A DNA stretch of 64,000 bases, from contig JAAXKB010000002.1 in NCBI GenBank assembly GCA_012269545.1, positions 1 to 64,000 on the forward strand, read 5' to 3'. The notes under the pieces were generated by a model that searched no databases, had not been told where the DNA came from, and saw only the letters and a list, made by a program, of their open reading frames with translations. Positions 20,480 through 34,926 of this stretch are shown here, piece by piece. The stretch's first letter is position 1, and every line of letters begins with the position of its first letter. The stretch comes from Gammaproteobacteria bacterium (GTDB lineage: Bacteria; Pseudomonadota; Gammaproteobacteria; Pseudomonadales; Azotimanducaceae). A program made the translations under genes and the position numbers.

Positions 20480-21421
20480 ATGGATCACCTATATCGCTTT
20501 AGTTTCACCAACCTGCCCATACGCGGCCAGTGGGTGCGGTTGCAATCGACCCTAGAGGCAGCGGGTCAATATCGGGCCTATCCCGCTCAAGTCAGTCAGC
20601 TGCTGGGCCAAATGCTCGCAACGGTTGCTATGGTCGCAGACAACCTGAAATTCTCCGGCGCAGTAGCCATGCAGTCCCAGGGCAATGGCGCGCTGCGACG
20701 GTCCCTTGCAGAGTGCCGGAATCACACGAACTTGCGCGGCATCATGCACCTGACTGACGACGCCAGCTTTCCCCAGAGCAATAGTAATGGCAGCAACCAC
20801 GACATCGGCGCGTGGCTAAGCCGAGGGCAGCTGGCTCTCACGTTGATACCGGATGAGGAAACCGGCATGCAGCCCTATCAGGGCTTGGTTGCACTTGAGA
20901 AGCAAGACCTCGCCAGCTGCTTAGAGGACTACTTTGCGCGCTCCGAACAACTCGATACCCGCCTTCACTTTGCAAACAATACCGAAACACAAGGCCGCTG
21001 CGTGACCGGCTTATTGCTGCAGCGGTTGCCCAATCATCCAGACGCTTCCGAGGCGGACCGCGAAGCGGCCCAAGACGCCTGGGAAACATTGACTGCGCTG
21101 TCGGCTACCGTTACCAGCACCGAGTTAGGCGAACTGGATGTGCAAACCCTGCTGCTTAGACTGTTTCACGAATACCCCTGTGTGCTACAGCCGCCAAAGA
21201 GTCTGTCCTACCAGTGCACCTGTAACAGTGATAGAACCGACAGCACGCTGATGATGCTGGGCAAAAATGACTTAAGCACCTTGCTATTGGAGCAAGGAGA
21301 GATCACAGTCGACTGTGAGTTTTGTGGACACCGCTATGCCTATGATGGCGGTGCCGTAGCTCGTTTAATCGAACAGATCGACGAGTTAGCGCAGGCAAAA
21401 AAGGAAAAACCGCTGCATTAA
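20480..21421 (+). CDS. hslO: Redox-regulated chaperone Hsp33
   Basis: MDHLYRFSFTNLPIRGQWVRL; CxC...CxxC redox zinc site (QCTCNSD...DCEFCGHRY); ATG 20480 preferred. Confidence 0.95.
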   Translation: MDHLYRFSFTNLPIRGQWVRLQSTLEAAGQYRAYPAQVSQLLGQMLATVAMVADNLKFSGAVAMQSQGNGALRRSLAECRNHTNLRGIMHLTDDASFPQSNSNGSNHDIGAWLSRGQLALTLIPDEETGMQPYQGLVALEKQDLASCLEDYFARSEQLDTRLHFANNTETQGRCVTGLLLQRLPNHPDASEADREAAQDAWETLTALSATVTSTELGELDVQTLLLRLFHEYPCVLQPPKSLSYQCTCNSDRTDSTLMMLGKNDLSTLLLEQGEITVDCEFCGHRYAYDGGAVARLIEQIDELAQAKKEKPLH

Positions 21422-21549
21422 ATCCGTCGGTATGGCCTTCGTTTTACGCCTAGGCAAGCAACATATGCCCAGATTTCTCTCATTCATCAAACCGCTTTCT
21501 CTGGCATAATCGCCGCCCTTAAAAACTAGATTTCAGCAACAAAAACACT

Positions 21550-23082
21550 ATGACTAACAATACCCTGATCGATCTCTCCAGCGCGGGCCTTGCCGAGCAA
21601 GCAGTCACCCGGGGAGAAGGAAAATTCGCCAGCAATGGCGCCATTGTCGTTGAAACTGGAGCGCGCACTGGTCGCTCGCCAAAGGATCGTTTTATTGTCG
21701 ACGAGCCCTCTACGTCCGAATCCATCGATTGGGGTGATATCAATCAACCCATCGCAGCAGAAGTTTTCGATCATCTTTGGGATCGTGTTCAGGTTCATGT
21801 TGGCGAAAGGGAAACGTTTCTGTCGCATCTCCATGTCGGTGCAGACCCTGAGCATTATTTGCCTATCGAAGTGACTACCGAATACGCGTGGCACGGTTTA
21901 TTCGGCAGGTCACTCTTTATCACTCCGGACCACTACAACCCGCACAACAAAGAAGTGTGGCAGGTGGTCAATGCGCCGACTTTCATCTGTGAGCCCGAGC
22001 GCGATGGGACCAACAGCGACGGTACGGTGATGATTAATTTCGCCCAGCGCAAAGTTCTCATTGCGGGCATGCGCTACGCCGGTGAGATGAAGAAGTCCAT
22101 GTTCTCTGTTCTGAATTTTTTGCTGCCGGAGAAGGATGTTCTTCCCATGCACTGCTCTGCAAATGCCGGCGCCAACAAAGACGTGACCCTGTTTTTCGGC
22201 CTGTCGGGCACTGGTAAAACCACTCTGTCAGCAGATCCAGATCGCCTGCTCATTGGCGACGACGAACACGGTTGGGGCAAGGATACGGTCTTTAACTTCG
22301 AGGGCGGTTGCTACGCCAAATGCATTGATTTGACGCGCAAAAACGAACCGGTCATTTATGACGCCATTCGCTTTGGTGCCATCGTTGAGAACGTTGTTAT
22401 TGACGAGCAGCGCGATCCTGACTATGCCAATAGTTCACTCACCGAAAATACCCGCGCCTGCTACCCTCGAAGCAACATCGAAGCCAAGGTGCCCGAAAAT
22501 CGTGCCGGCGAGCCCAACAACATCATCTTTTTGACCTGCGATGTTAGCGGTGTGCTCCCCCCTGTTTCGATCCTCAGCAAACAAGCGGCGGCTTACCACT
22601 TTCTGTCCGGTTACACCGCAGCCGTGGGCTCCACCGAGATAGGCTCAACGGAAGCTTATAAAGCAACGTTCTCCACTTGCTTTGGCGCACCATTCTTCCC
22701 CAGACCAGCCGGCGTCTATGCCGACTTACTGATCAAACGGATTGAGGAATTCGGGTCTAGAGTTTATCTGGTCAACACGGGCTGGACCGGTGGGGGTTAT
22801 GGCGTCGGCGAACGCTTTAATATCCCAACAACACGCGCCATTATCGCGGCCGTGCAAAACGGAGCCCTTGTTGATGCAGAGACAATCCACTTGCCCGGGT
22901 TGAACCTTGATATTCCGCGCTCTGTGCCCGACGTGGATTCCAATCTGCTCAATCCACGTGATACTTGGGCCGACAAAGACGCCTACGATTCTGCCGCTGC
23001 CAGTCTTATCGCAAAGTTCGAGGAGAACTTTATGCGGTTTAACGTCGAGCCCAGTATCGTTGCTGCCGGTCCTACTGCATAA
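21550..23082 (+). CDS. pckA: Phosphoenolpyruvate carboxykinase (ATP)
   Basis: [28 protein letters not shown]. Confidence 0.97.
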   Translation: MTNNTLIDLSSAGLAEQAVTRGEGKFASNGAIVVETGARTGRSPKDRFIVDEPSTSESIDWGDINQPIAAEVFDHLWDRVQVHVGERETFLSHLHVGADPEHYLPIEVTTEYAWHGLFGRSLFITPDHYNPHNKEVWQVVNAPTFICEPERDGTNSDGTVMINFAQRKVLIAGMRYAGEMKKSMFSVLNFLLPEKDVLPMHCSANAGANKDVTLFFGLSGTGKTTLSADPDRLLIGDDEHGWGKDTVFNFEGGCYAKCIDLTRKNEPVIYDAIRFGAIVENVVIDEQRDPDYANSSLTENTRACYPRSNIEAKVPENRAGEPNNIIFLTCDVSGVLPPVSILSKQAAAYHFLSGYTAAVGSTEIGSTEAYKATFSTCFGAPFFPRPAGVYADLLIKRIEEFGSRVYLVNTGWTGGGYGVGERFNIPTTRAIIAAVQNGALVDAETIHLPGLNLDIPRSVPDVDSNLLNPRDTWADKDAYDSAAASLIAKFEENFMRFNVEPSIVAAGPTA

Positions 23083-23176
23083 CGCGGTCAAGTGACAGTG
23101 CGGAATTGATCGAGATTGCCCAATGGGTCTCGGTCGATAGCTGCGGTAAACACATCAATGGAGGCTGGAACCCACG

Positions 23177-24724
23177 ATGCAGCTGGACGAGGCCACGCGT
23201 AACGTATTAGCGATGCCCGATATTGGGCTCGATCAATTGATTCGCGGCATCGAGAAAGAGAGCCTGCGAGTACGCCCTGACGGTTCGCTGTCCCAGCAAC
23301 CCCACCCAAGAGCTTTGGGATCGGCACTGACCCACAGAGCTATCACGACGGACTTTTCAGAGGCTCAGCTTGAACTCATTACCGGCATTCATCCCAGCCC
23401 TGAGGGTGTCCTCAAAGAGCTTTCCGACATTCATGTCTTTGTACTGAAAAATATGGGCGAGGAGTTGATTTGGCCTAACAGCATGCCCTGTATTTTGGCT
23501 GCGGATCAGGAAAAAATTCCGTTGGGCCAATACGGCAGCTCCAATATTGCGCAAGCTAAGACAGTCTATCGTCGGGGGCTGGGCAATCGTTATGGACGCC
23601 TGATGCAAACCATTTCCGGCATTCACTACAACTTTTCAATACCCGATGTACTTTGGGAGGCCTTGGGCAAAACCACTCAAGACAGTCGTACAGAAGCCTA
23701 CTTTGGTCTGATCCGGAATTTTCGGCGCTGGTCCTGGCTGCTACTGTATTTATTCGGAGCCGCGCCTGCCGTCTGCCGCTCCTTTGTCCTAGGCACAGAT
23801 CACAAGTTAGAGCCTTTTAGCGAGGGAACTTACTACCTACCTCATGCCACCAGTTTGCGTATGGGCCGATTGGGCTATCAAAGTGAAGCGCAAAGCGCTT
23901 TGGATATCTCTTACAACTCGGTTGCAGATTACTCACGCTCAATGCGGATAGGGTTGACCGAGAGCTATCCAGACTACAGCGCCATTGTTCCGGCAGAGGA
24001 TGGCGAATACCCCCAATTGAACGATGCCGTGCTGCAAATCGAAAACGAATTCTACGGCACCATTCGGCCCAAACGGACAACCCGAAGCGGCGAGCGTCCA
24101 CTATCGGCGCTGAATGAGCGCGGCGTGGAGTACGTCGAAGTGCGATGCGTTGATCTCAACCCGTTTGAGCCGTTGGGCATCAATGCGGAACAAATTCGAT
24201 TCATGGATACTTTTTTGGTCCTCTGCCTGCTGGCGGATTCGCCAGCGGATTCTGCAGAATCAAGAGCCAGCCTCGGTCGTAACCAGACACGGGTTGTCGA
24301 AAGAGGTCGTGAGCCAGGGCTCCAGCTGGAAGCGGGGTCTGGCCTGATTGGCCTTGCCGACTGGGGATACAAACTGCTCGATGCCTGTGCACCTATTGCG
24401 ACGGCCCTAGATCAGGCCAATGGCGACTCAACGCACCGGTATCGCGACAGCTTAGAACAACAGCGCGACAAATTAGCACGGCCTCAGCTTACGCCCTCGG
24501 CGAAAGTAATCGCTGCGATGGCTATGCAAGGTTCATTTTTCAAACACACCATGGATCAAGCCGAGCAGGTCAAAGAACAGCTCGCAGGTACTCCAATCGC
24601 AGACACAATCTTGCGCGAGTTGGAGCAGGAGTCAGCAGCGTCACTGCTGCGTCAGGCAGAGATCGAAAAGGCGGATACTCAACCCTTCTCTGAATTTTTG
24701 GAAGAGTATCTTGCCTTGCCGTAG
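23177..24724 (+). CDS. gshA: Glutamate-cysteine ligase
   Basis: GIEKESLRV, TTDFSEAQLELIT, QTISGIHYNFS, YVEVRCVDLNPFEPLGI. Confidence 0.95.
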   Translation: MQLDEATRNVLAMPDIGLDQLIRGIEKESLRVRPDGSLSQQPHPRALGSALTHRAITTDFSEAQLELITGIHPSPEGVLKELSDIHVFVLKNMGEELIWPNSMPCILAADQEKIPLGQYGSSNIAQAKTVYRRGLGNRYGRLMQTISGIHYNFSIPDVLWEALGKTTQDSRTEAYFGLIRNFRRWSWLLLYLFGAAPAVCRSFVLGTDHKLEPFSEGTYYLPHATSLRMGRLGYQSEAQSALDISYNSVADYSRSMRIGLTESYPDYSAIVPAEDGEYPQLNDAVLQIENEFYGTIRPKRTTRSGERPLSALNERGVEYVEVRCVDLNPFEPLGINAEQIRFMDTFLVLCLLADSPADSAESRASLGRNQTRVVERGREPGLQLEAGSGLIGLADWGYKLLDACAPIATALDQANGDSTHRYRDSLEQQRDKLARPQLTPSAKVIAAMAMQGSFFKHTMDQAEQVKEQLAGTPIADTILRELEQESAASLLRQAEIEKADTQPFSEFLEEYLALP

Positions 24725-24759
24725 CCACTAGTCATGCCTATAAGCAAAAGGGATGTCTG

Positions 24760-25401
24760 ATGAATTTTCTGGCTCATTGCGCCTTGGCTCAGGACGCTAG
24801 CGACTGCTGGACTGGTGGTCATGCAATGCGCGGCGGCTTGCTAGCCGGGGCAATTCTCGCGGACTTCGGTAAGGGACGCATAGACACCCGCTTACCTTTG
24901 GAGCTACAGGCAGGCATCCGCTTGCACCGAAGAATTGACGCATTTACAAACCAACATGAGCTGATTCGCAGCACCTGTGCTGCTTTTCCCGCAGACCTTC
25001 GGCGCTACGCGCCTATCTTTATCGACATCCTAGGCGATTACTATTTATCCCAAATGTGGGATATCTACTACACCGAGCCGCGAACACAGTTCAGTCAGCG
25101 CTGCTACCACGCCTGCGCAACCTATGCCGATCACTTGGATCCCGCCAGGGCAGCGCAGCTGCAGAAATTCCTGCAGTACATGCGCAGCACTGATCTGCTG
25201 GCTAACTATCACGACTGGGAACATGTCGAGCGCGGCCTGCACTCGGTGCTGAGGCGGCTAGGAAGAACTTCTCTCTACAACGCAGTTTGCATCGCAACCG
25301 CTGCACAACGAGATTCAGGTGAACGCGCTTTCCGCTTATACTTCAGTGATCTTCGAGACCAGTTACCTACTTGGGTAACCCTTGCGACTGCCGCCACCTA
25401 G
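24760..25401 (+). CDS. acpH: Acyl carrier protein phosphodiesterase
   Basis: MNFLAHCALA, GAILADFGKGRI, GIRLHRRIDAFTNQH. Confidence 0.9.
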   Translation: MNFLAHCALAQDASDCWTGGHAMRGGLLAGAILADFGKGRIDTRLPLELQAGIRLHRRIDAFTNQHELIRSTCAAFPADLRRYAPIFIDILGDYYLSQMWDIYYTEPRTQFSQRCYHACATYADHLDPARAAQLQKFLQYMRSTDLLANYHDWEHVERGLHSVLRRLGRTSLYNAVCIATAAQRDSGERAFRLYFSDLRDQLPTWVTLATAAT

Positions 25402-25435
25402 TGACGGCCCCATTTAACGAATAGCGAGAAAACTT

Positions 25436-26410
25436 TTGAAAGCGGTACTTTGCGAAGCATTCGGGCCAGCCGAAACACTGGTGTTAGCCGAGGTGGACTC
25501 ACCGGCTCTGAAAGCAGGCCACGTCATTGTGGATATCCAGTCGTGCGCGTTGAATTTCCCCGACGTGCTTATGGTGGAGGGTAAGTATCAATCGCTTCCC
25601 CCCTTCCCCTTTACGCCGGGTGGTGAGTTCGCCGGCAAAATAAGCCAAGTCGCACCAGACGTGACGCAATGGCAGGTCGGAGACGATGTCTTCGCCGCCT
25701 GCGGGCACGGGGCCTTGGCAGAACAAATTAGCGTTCCCGCCGGCGCGCTGAGAGCCAAACCTTCGGGCATGAGCTTCGCGAAAGCGTCAGGCATCAGCAC
25801 CACCTATGGCACCTCCTATTACGCTTTGAAACAACGCGCTGATTTGCAGCCCGGAGAAACCCTGCTGGTGCTGGGAGCAGCTGGTGGTGTCGGCCTCGCT
25901 GCTGTGGAACTTGGTAAGGCCATGGGCGCAAGGGTTATTGCTGCTGCCTCCAGCCCAGAAAAACTCGAAGTCGCTCGGCAGGCTGGGGCCGATGACTTAA
26001 TCGACTACAGCGATGGCGAACTCAAGGAAAAGGTTAAGGCCTTAACCAATGGGCAAGGCGCTGATGTTATCTATGACCCGGTGGGTGGCCCACTGTTTGA
26101 TCAGTGTATGCGCTGCATCAATTGGAACGGTCGTGTGCTGGTGGTAGGTTTTGTCGGCGGTGACATCCCGAAAGTGCCAACCAACCTTGCGCTGCTGAAG
26201 AACTGTCAGATTGTAGGGGTGTTTTACGGCGCGTTTTCAGGACGTTTTCCAGCTGATAACGAACAAAACTTTGCAGAACTTATCGACATGTTCGCTGCTG
26301 GTAAATTGCAGGCAATCGTTGGTGCTGAGTATCCGCTGAGCGACTACGTCGAAGCGCTGAACTGCCTGTCCCAGCGCCGAGCAGTGGGCAAAATCGTGGT
26401 GAATGTCTGA
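25436..26410 (+). CDS. NADPH:quinone oxidoreductase family protein
   Basis: MKAVLCEAFGPAETL (TTG start), VLGAAGGVGLAAVELGKAMGARVIAAASS. Confidence 0.9.
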   Translation: MKAVLCEAFGPAETLVLAEVDSPALKAGHVIVDIQSCALNFPDVLMVEGKYQSLPPFPFTPGGEFAGKISQVAPDVTQWQVGDDVFAACGHGALAEQISVPAGALRAKPSGMSFAKASGISTTYGTSYYALKQRADLQPGETLLVLGAAGGVGLAAVELGKAMGARVIAAASSPEKLEVARQAGADDLIDYSDGELKEKVKALTNGQGADVIYDPVGGPLFDQCMRCINWNGRVLVVGFVGGDIPKVPTNLALLKNCQIVGVFYGAFSGRFPADNEQNFAELIDMFAAGKLQAIVGAEYPLSDYVEALNCLSQRRAVGKIVVNV

Positions 26411-26898
26411 TGAGAAATAGTTTGAGGACAGAGCAATGGGCCACATGGATTTGCCTGGGTGCCGGCGGAATCTTATGTATTGGCCTGCTGGTCGAATTTG
26501 CTCTGGGTCTGGCCCCATGCCCTTTGTGCATGATGCAGCGCATTTGGTTTGCGTTAACAGGCATCGTCGCTTGGATTGGCCTGTATCATAATCCTCGATG
26601 GGGCATTTACCCCTTAGTTAGCGCCCTATGCGCCCTAGTCGGCGGGGGGTTCGCCATACGGCAACTCTGGTTACAAAGTCTGCCGCCAGAGCAGGTGCCA
26701 AGCTGTGGGCCAGATTTGTCCTACATGATTGATGCCTTTCCGCTAAGTGACCTGATAGCCGCCATGACGTCAGGCACCGGGGATTGCGCGGTGGTACACG
26801 ACGTTATTCCGTTAATGAGCATTGCGGGCTGGGCCTTGATTGGCTTTAGCCTGCTGTTTTTTGCCAGCGTCATGCAGCTGCGCCAAAGCCTACGATAG
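26410..26898 (+). CDS. dsbB: Disulfide bond formation protein DsbB
   Basis: CPLCMMQR CxxC, periplasmic C-C pair, 4 TM; TGATG junction with preceding gene. Confidence 0.9.
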   Translation: MRNSLRTEQWATWICLGAGGILCIGLLVEFALGLAPCPLCMMQRIWFALTGIVAWIGLYHNPRWGIYPLVSALCALVGGGFAIRQLWLQSLPPEQVPSCGPDLSYMIDAFPLSDLIAAMTSGTGDCAVVHDVIPLMSIAGWALIGFSLLFFASVMQLRQSLR

Positions 26899-27027
26899 GC
26901 AACGTCTAAAACGGGGCACCACCGCTACTGGTGCCACCCCCGCATACACTGCTATATTTCCCACCCTTTTCAGTTGGGCGACGTCGGCTTCTGTAACCCT
27001 CCGACAAGCCTCGGGTTTTGGATCACT

Positions 27028-27771
27028 ATGGCAGATCTCCACATTTTGGTTGCGAACAGCAAGGGCGGATGCGGCAAAACAACAGTCGCCACCAACCTTG
27101 CGACAGCCTACGCAAATGCCGGCTTACGGGTTGGCTTGTACGATTGCGACCCGCAGGCCAGCGCCCGACACTGGGCGGAAACGCGCAGCGAAGATCTCTG
27201 CCCTGTCGATCTATACTTTTGCCCAGCCCCCCAAAAAATCGAGCCCGCAAAAACGCAGGACTATGACGTTTGCGTCTACGACTCCGCGCCGGGCCTAGCC
27301 ACCAAACCGACGTCGCAGTCAGACTTCGAAGCCCTGCTTAAGCTAAGCGGCGTGATCGTCGTGCCCATGTTGTCTTCCGCCTGGGATATTCAAGCCGGTG
27401 AGCACTTCATCGCGCAGCTGATGACCCAGCGTGTCTGGCGGGCGCGGCCTCGACCGATAGCTGTCGTCAGCAATCGGGTGAATGGCAACGTGACCAGCCA
27501 ACAACTGCAACATTTTTTAAGCTGTTCCAATGTGCCCGCCGTGGCCGAGTTTCGCGAATCACCCATCTATGCGGACGCCGGTGACAGCGGCCAAGGCGTG
27601 ATGGAGATGAAACAGAATCGTGCAGCTCGCAAGGAGTTCAAGGCTTGGCGTTTGTTGATGAGCTGGATCACGGAAAATGCCAACAGCCACATCAGAACCC
27701 GGCTTCCTGCAGCGCCGTTGGCCGCCCCCCGAGTCACTGGTATCGTGCGAAACAGCGAAAAGCAGGGATAG
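27028..27771 (+). CDS. ParA/MinD family ATPase, no parB neighbour
   Basis: Deviant Walker A NSKGGCGKTTVATNLA, DCDPQASARHW; ATG 27028 preferred. Confidence 0.85.
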   Translation: MADLHILVANSKGGCGKTTVATNLATAYANAGLRVGLYDCDPQASARHWAETRSEDLCPVDLYFCPAPQKIEPAKTQDYDVCVYDSAPGLATKPTSQSDFEALLKLSGVIVVPMLSSAWDIQAGEHFIAQLMTQRVWRARPRPIAVVSNRVNGNVTSQQLQHFLSCSNVPAVAEFRESPIYADAGDSGQGVMEMKQNRAARKEFKAWRLLMSWITENANSHIRTRLPAAPLAAPRVTGIVRNSEKQG

Positions 27772-27829
27772 GCCCAGCGATACTTGCTTTTGAATCGGCT
27801 CTTTGCCCTAACCGCTGACCCAACTACTC

Positions 27830-30753
<2,924 letters not shown>

Positions 30754-30866
30754 GCAAGCAGCATCCGACCAGCAGGATTTCGGCCCGGCCAATCACAAGA
30801 ACAGGACAGCCGGTAAAAATCGGTGCTACAATTTTTGGCTTAGATTTTACATTCTGGAGAAGGTTC

Positions 30867-31193
30867 ATGAGCGACAACATCGTGCATACAAGCGATGACG
30901 GTTTCGAAGCAGACGTACTCGGCGCGGATAAGCCGGTGCTCGTCGATTATTGGGCCGAGTGGTGCGGTCCCTGCAAAATGATTGCGCCGATTCTTGATGA
31001 AATTGCAGGCGAGTATGCTGACCGGCTGAAAATCTGCAAACTCGACATTGATGCCAATCAGGGGACGCCCCCTAAATACGGCATTCGAGGTATTCCCACG
31101 CTGATGCTGTTTAAGAACGGTGAAGTCGAAGCAACCAAGGTTGGCGCCCTGAGCAAATCCCAGCTGCAGGCGTTTCTCGACAGCAACATCTGA
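30867..31193 (+). CDS. trxA: Thioredoxin
   Basis: [38 protein letters not shown]. Confidence 0.97.
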   Translation: MSDNIVHTSDDGFEADVLGADKPVLVDYWAEWCGPCKMIAPILDEIAGEYADRLKICKLDIDANQGTPPKYGIRGIPTLMLFKNGEVEATKVGALSKSQLQAFLDSNI

Positions 31194-31202
31194 CACATTC
31201 GA

Positions 31203-31235
31203 GCGGCACAAGACTGGGGTTTTGTGCCGGCTTTT
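31203..31235 (+). terminator. Rho-independent terminator after trxA
   Basis: cggcacaa...ttgtgccg 8-bp stem followed by gctttt. Confidence 0.7.
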
Positions 31236-31426
31236 CAGCGCCGCTAATGGCCGGAATATTCGCCTTGACCCGGGGCATGAAACCTCTACACTCAATGTTT
31301 CTGACCTTTGAGAGATTCGAGATCCACACTCGATTTAAGTCAGAAACGCTTTCTCACTTCAAATCCCATCGCGCTACATTGTTAGGCGATTACTAACCTA
31401 ATCAAATGGTTCTCATCCCTATGGCT

Positions 31427-32683
31427 ATGCACCTATCAGACCTAAAACGTAAACCCGTCGCTGAGCTCCTCGATACCGCCAGGGAAATGGGGCTTGAAAA
31501 CGTCGGTCGATCCCGCAAGCAAGAGGTTATCGCCGCTATTGTTCGCAAACTGTCCAAGAATGGTGAGGACATCTACGGAGAGGGCACGCTTGAGATTTTG
31601 CAGGATGGCTTTGGCTTCTTGCGTTCGGCAGACAGCTCTTATCTGGCAGGGCCCGATGATATCTATGTGTCTCCCAGCCAAGTACGACGTTTTAACTTGC
31701 GTACAGGCGACAGCATTGCTGGCAAGATCCGGCCTCCCAAGGACGGTGAACGCTATTTCGCGCTGCTCAAGGTTGACGAGATTAACTTCAGCGAAGTCAA
31801 CAGCAAAACTCACAAAGTTCTCTTTGAAAACCTCACGCCTCTGTTCCCGGATGAACGCCTGCAACTGGAGCGCGGCAACGGCAGTACAGAAGACCTGACG
31901 GCGCGTATCGTTGATCTCGTTGCGCCGATCGGCAAAGGCCAACGTGCTCTTGTCGTTTCACCACCCAAGGCCGGTAAGACGCTGGTTCTGCAAAACATCG
32001 CTCAGTCCATTGTTGCGAACAACCCTGAGGTGGTCCTCATCGTTCTGTTGATTGATGAACGCCCGGAAGAAGTCACCGAAATGCAACGATCGGTGCGTGG
32101 TGAAGTTGTCGCCTCTACGTTTGACGAACCCCCTTCACGCCACGTTCAAGTTGCCGAGATGGTGATAGAAAAAGCCAAGCGTTTGGTTGAACACAAAAAA
32201 GACGTCGTCATTCTGCTGGATTCGATCACTCGACTAGCCCGTGCCTACAACACTATCGTGCCCTCATCGGGCAAAGTACTGACCGGTGGCGTCGACGCGC
32301 ACGCGTTAGAACGACCCAAGCGTTTCTTTGGTGCAGCCCGCAACGTCGAGGAAGGTGGCAGCCTGACCATCGTCGCGACGGCACTGATCGATACCGGTTC
32401 AAAAATGGATGAGGTGATCTACGAGGAGTTTAAGGGCACAGGCAATCAGGAGCTCCACTTGGAGCGCAAAATTGCTGAAAAACGCGTCTACCCTGCAATC
32501 AATATTCGGCGATCAGCCACCCGCCGCGAAGAATTGTTGATGTCCGAAGAAGAAATTCAGCGCGTCTGGATATTGCGCAAATTGCTGCACGATATGGATG
32601 ACATCGCAGCCATCGAATTCATCTTGGATAAGCTCAAGGAAACCAAAACCAACGATGAATTTTTCAACTCAATGCGGCGATAG
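31427..32683 (+). CDS. rho: Transcription termination factor Rho
   Basis: [71 protein letters not shown]. Confidence 0.97.
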   Translation: MHLSDLKRKPVAELLDTAREMGLENVGRSRKQEVIAAIVRKLSKNGEDIYGEGTLEILQDGFGFLRSADSSYLAGPDDIYVSPSQVRRFNLRTGDSIAGKIRPPKDGERYFALLKVDEINFSEVNSKTHKVLFENLTPLFPDERLQLERGNGSTEDLTARIVDLVAPIGKGQRALVVSPPKAGKTLVLQNIAQSIVANNPEVVLIVLLIDERPEEVTEMQRSVRGEVVASTFDEPPSRHVQVAEMVIEKAKRLVEHKKDVVILLDSITRLARAYNTIVPSSGKVLTGGVDAHALERPKRFFGAARNVEEGGSLTIVATALIDTGSKMDEVIYEEFKGTGNQELHLERKIAEKRVYPAINIRRSATRREELLMSEEEIQRVWILRKLLHDMDDIAAIEFILDKLKETKTNDEFFNSMRR

Positions 32684-33856
32684 TCTCGTCTCTGCATTGG
32701 CGCCCTGCAAAACCAACTGACCCAACTCGCCAGCAATCAGTTGGTGCAGTTCATCAGCCCCGTCGTTCAGGCTAGCATCGGCTTGCAAACTTTCTTGTGC
32801 AGACATCAGATAGCGTCTGGCCTGACTCAGTTGATTATCAGCACGCAGCAGCCGCGCCAACGCTAACAGTAGTTCAGGATCCTCGGGATGCGCCTTTAGC
32901 AGCTTCATGCTGTCTTCAACCGTACTTTTTAGTGGTCTTGCGGTGCCCAGCAAACCAAGGCGCCTTACCAATGCCGGCCGCCATACTTTAGCCAAGACGT
33001 GCAGCAGCAGCTCCCGGGCTTGCACCTCACCGCCAGCCTGAACAAGAGAAGCGACCCAAAGATCCAATGTTTTGGGGTCATCGCGCCAGAGTTTGGGCAG
33101 ACCCTTGAGCCCCGCTTGCCAGTCTGCCGTTTCACCGTCGTTACCGGCAACACTGTCTGCCATCGCCTTGCCTGCCCGGAGCAGTGCCATTTGCGGACGG
33201 AAAACTTCGGATTTAAGCACGCCGTATTTTTCAACTTGTGGCCAATGGGCAGCAAGCGCACTCCAACGATGAAGACTTGCTAAGCTCCAAGCATAGAGGC
33301 CTGCCCATTGCGTGGAGGGGGGCTGGCCGCTCAAGCGATCAATGGCCTCGGCGAACGCACCCGCTTCTATTTGCCATCGCGCAACGCTGACCTGGAGTTC
33401 TGGGAGCAGATCGGGGTGTTCTGCGCCTATCTGATCAACCAAGGCCGTCAACGCTTTACCATCTCCACTTTGCACTAGGTAACGAGCGGTAATCAGTGCA
33501 TGGTCAAGCTGACGATGAGGTTCAATCGATATGCCATCCAAGGCTTGCACAGCATTGCGCCAATCACCGGCAAAGGCGGCCAGAACTGCTCGACGCCAGC
33601 CCCCACTCGCTTTGCTTTGTTGCCTTGAGACGCGCCATTTGCCGAGCAAACCAAGGCTTTGCAGTAGGCGCCGAGCAGTATAGTTGGCAGCGTAGACCAC
33701 CGTCAGGACGGCCAGAAGCGTGAGGAATGTGGCCGCAATGCTGCTTTCAAAAACCAGATCGCCGGCACGGACCATCACGTAGCCGGGATCTTGCAGCAAG
33801 GTCGCGCCTGCTAACGCCCCAGCAATCGCTGCCAGAAATACCCACAGCCACTTCAT
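32669..33856 (-). CDS. hemY: HemY-like TPR membrane protein
   Basis: N-terminal 2 [22 protein letters not shown]; position next to hemX. Confidence 0.9.
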   Translation of the reverse strand: MKWLWVFLAAIAGALAGATLLQDPGYVMVRAGDLVFESSIAATFLTLLAVLTVVYAANYTARRLLQSLGLLGKWRVSRQQSKASGGWRRAVLAAFAGDWRNAVQALDGISIEPHRQLDHALITARYLVQSGDGKALTALVDQIGAEHPDLLPELQVSVARWQIEAGAFAEAIDRLSGQPPSTQWAGLYAWSLASLHRWSALAAHWPQVEKYGVLKSEVFRPQMALLRAGKAMADSVAGNDGETADWQAGLKGLPKLWRDDPKTLDLWVASLVQAGGEVQARELLLHVLAKVWRPALVRRLGLLGTARPLKSTVEDSMKLLKAHPEDPELLLALARLLRADNQLSQARRYLMSAQESLQADASLNDGADELHQLIAGELGQLVLQGANAETRLSPH

Positions 33857-34926
33857 CAGAGCGATCCCATTAGCTGGCTTAACGCGTCCAATGAACCGGT
33901 TATTTTAGGTAGCGGCGTTGACAGCGGCTCCTCTGCCAAAAGCGAAATTTGGTCTAAAAACGACTGAAGCTGAGGATCAGATGCCGGTGCCAATCGTAAG
34001 GCCGCAAGCCGCGCTTGTTCCAAACTTAACTGATATGCATCATCCTGCCGGCGTAGCACCGCGAGTTGCGCGCGCTCTAGAGCTGCGATAACGGTGCGTC
34101 GCGCAGCCAAAATCTCCGCCGGGCCAAAACCACGATCTGATGCTTGTGTAGCTTCATCCTGTGCGAATGATGAGAGGTCTGTTATGCGCACGAATTTTTC
34201 CAGCTCAGCGGCTATGGCCGTTAGGGTTGAGGCCGCTTGGGCTTCATCTTTTGCTTCTTTAGGGATTTCAAAGCTCAAACCGCTGCGTAAGCTGGGAACA
34301 TTCTGCGCGAGAGCGCCCAGCCGCAAGTAGATCCCTTGGACATCGATACGTTGCACACGCTGTAGTGCCAACACTTCTTGAGCTAATGCAGATCGTACGG
34401 GCAGCAGATCGTATTCGTCTTTTTCGGCGCCTTTCTGGATCGCTACCAACACACCGTCGGCGCGCTGCAACGTTTTCAGCGAGGCATTGATATCGCCCTC
34501 AAACTGCAGCCAATGGTTTGCCATGCGCAACAAAAACGCGGCTTCCGCCATTCGCCACTGACGAGGTGTCGTTGGTTTTGCCGCTCTGACTTCTGCTAGG
34601 CTATCGGCCACAGCGTTTTCCAACGTACCCTGAACTTCCTGAGCCTCTTGCCGCAAGTCTGCGGCCAAATCCGTGAAGGCGCGCCGATTTTCCGCCAACG
34701 ATGTATCCATCTCAGCGAGCACGCGCTGCTCCAACGCGTCAATGGCTTGCTGAGTCTTGTACGCCTGAGTGGCGAATGGCTGCAAATAGATCAGCGTGTA
34801 GCCAAGATAGCCTGCCAGCAGCATCGCGAGCAAACTCATCACCGAGGCGGCGAGTACAGCACCGCGGCTTTGGGCCCGGTTGGGTGTGGCGCCGCCGCTT
34901 TCAGAGCCCGTTGGGTTATCCGCCAT
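33856..34926 (-). CDS. hemX: HemX-like (uroporphyrinogen-III C-methyltransferase-annotated) membrane protein
   Basis: Single TM then coiled coil; EAAFLLRMANHWLQFEGDINASLKTLQRAD; operon position. Confidence 0.9.
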   Translation of the reverse strand: MADNPTGSESGGATPNRAQSRGAVLAASVMSLLAMLLAGYLGYTLIYLQPFATQAYKTQQAIDALEQRVLAEMDTSLAENRRAFTDLAADLRQEAQEVQGTLENAVADSLAEVRAAKPTTPRQWRMAEAAFLLRMANHWLQFEGDINASLKTLQRADGVLVAIQKGAEKDEYDLLPVRSALAQEVLALQRVQRIDVQGIYLRLGALAQNVPSLRSGLSFEIPKEAKDEAQAASTLTAIAAELEKFVRITDLSSFAQDEATQASDRGFGPAEILAARRTVIAALERAQLAVLRRQDDAYQLSLEQARLAALRLAPASDPQLQSFLDQISLLAEEPLSTPLPKITGSLDALSQLMGSL

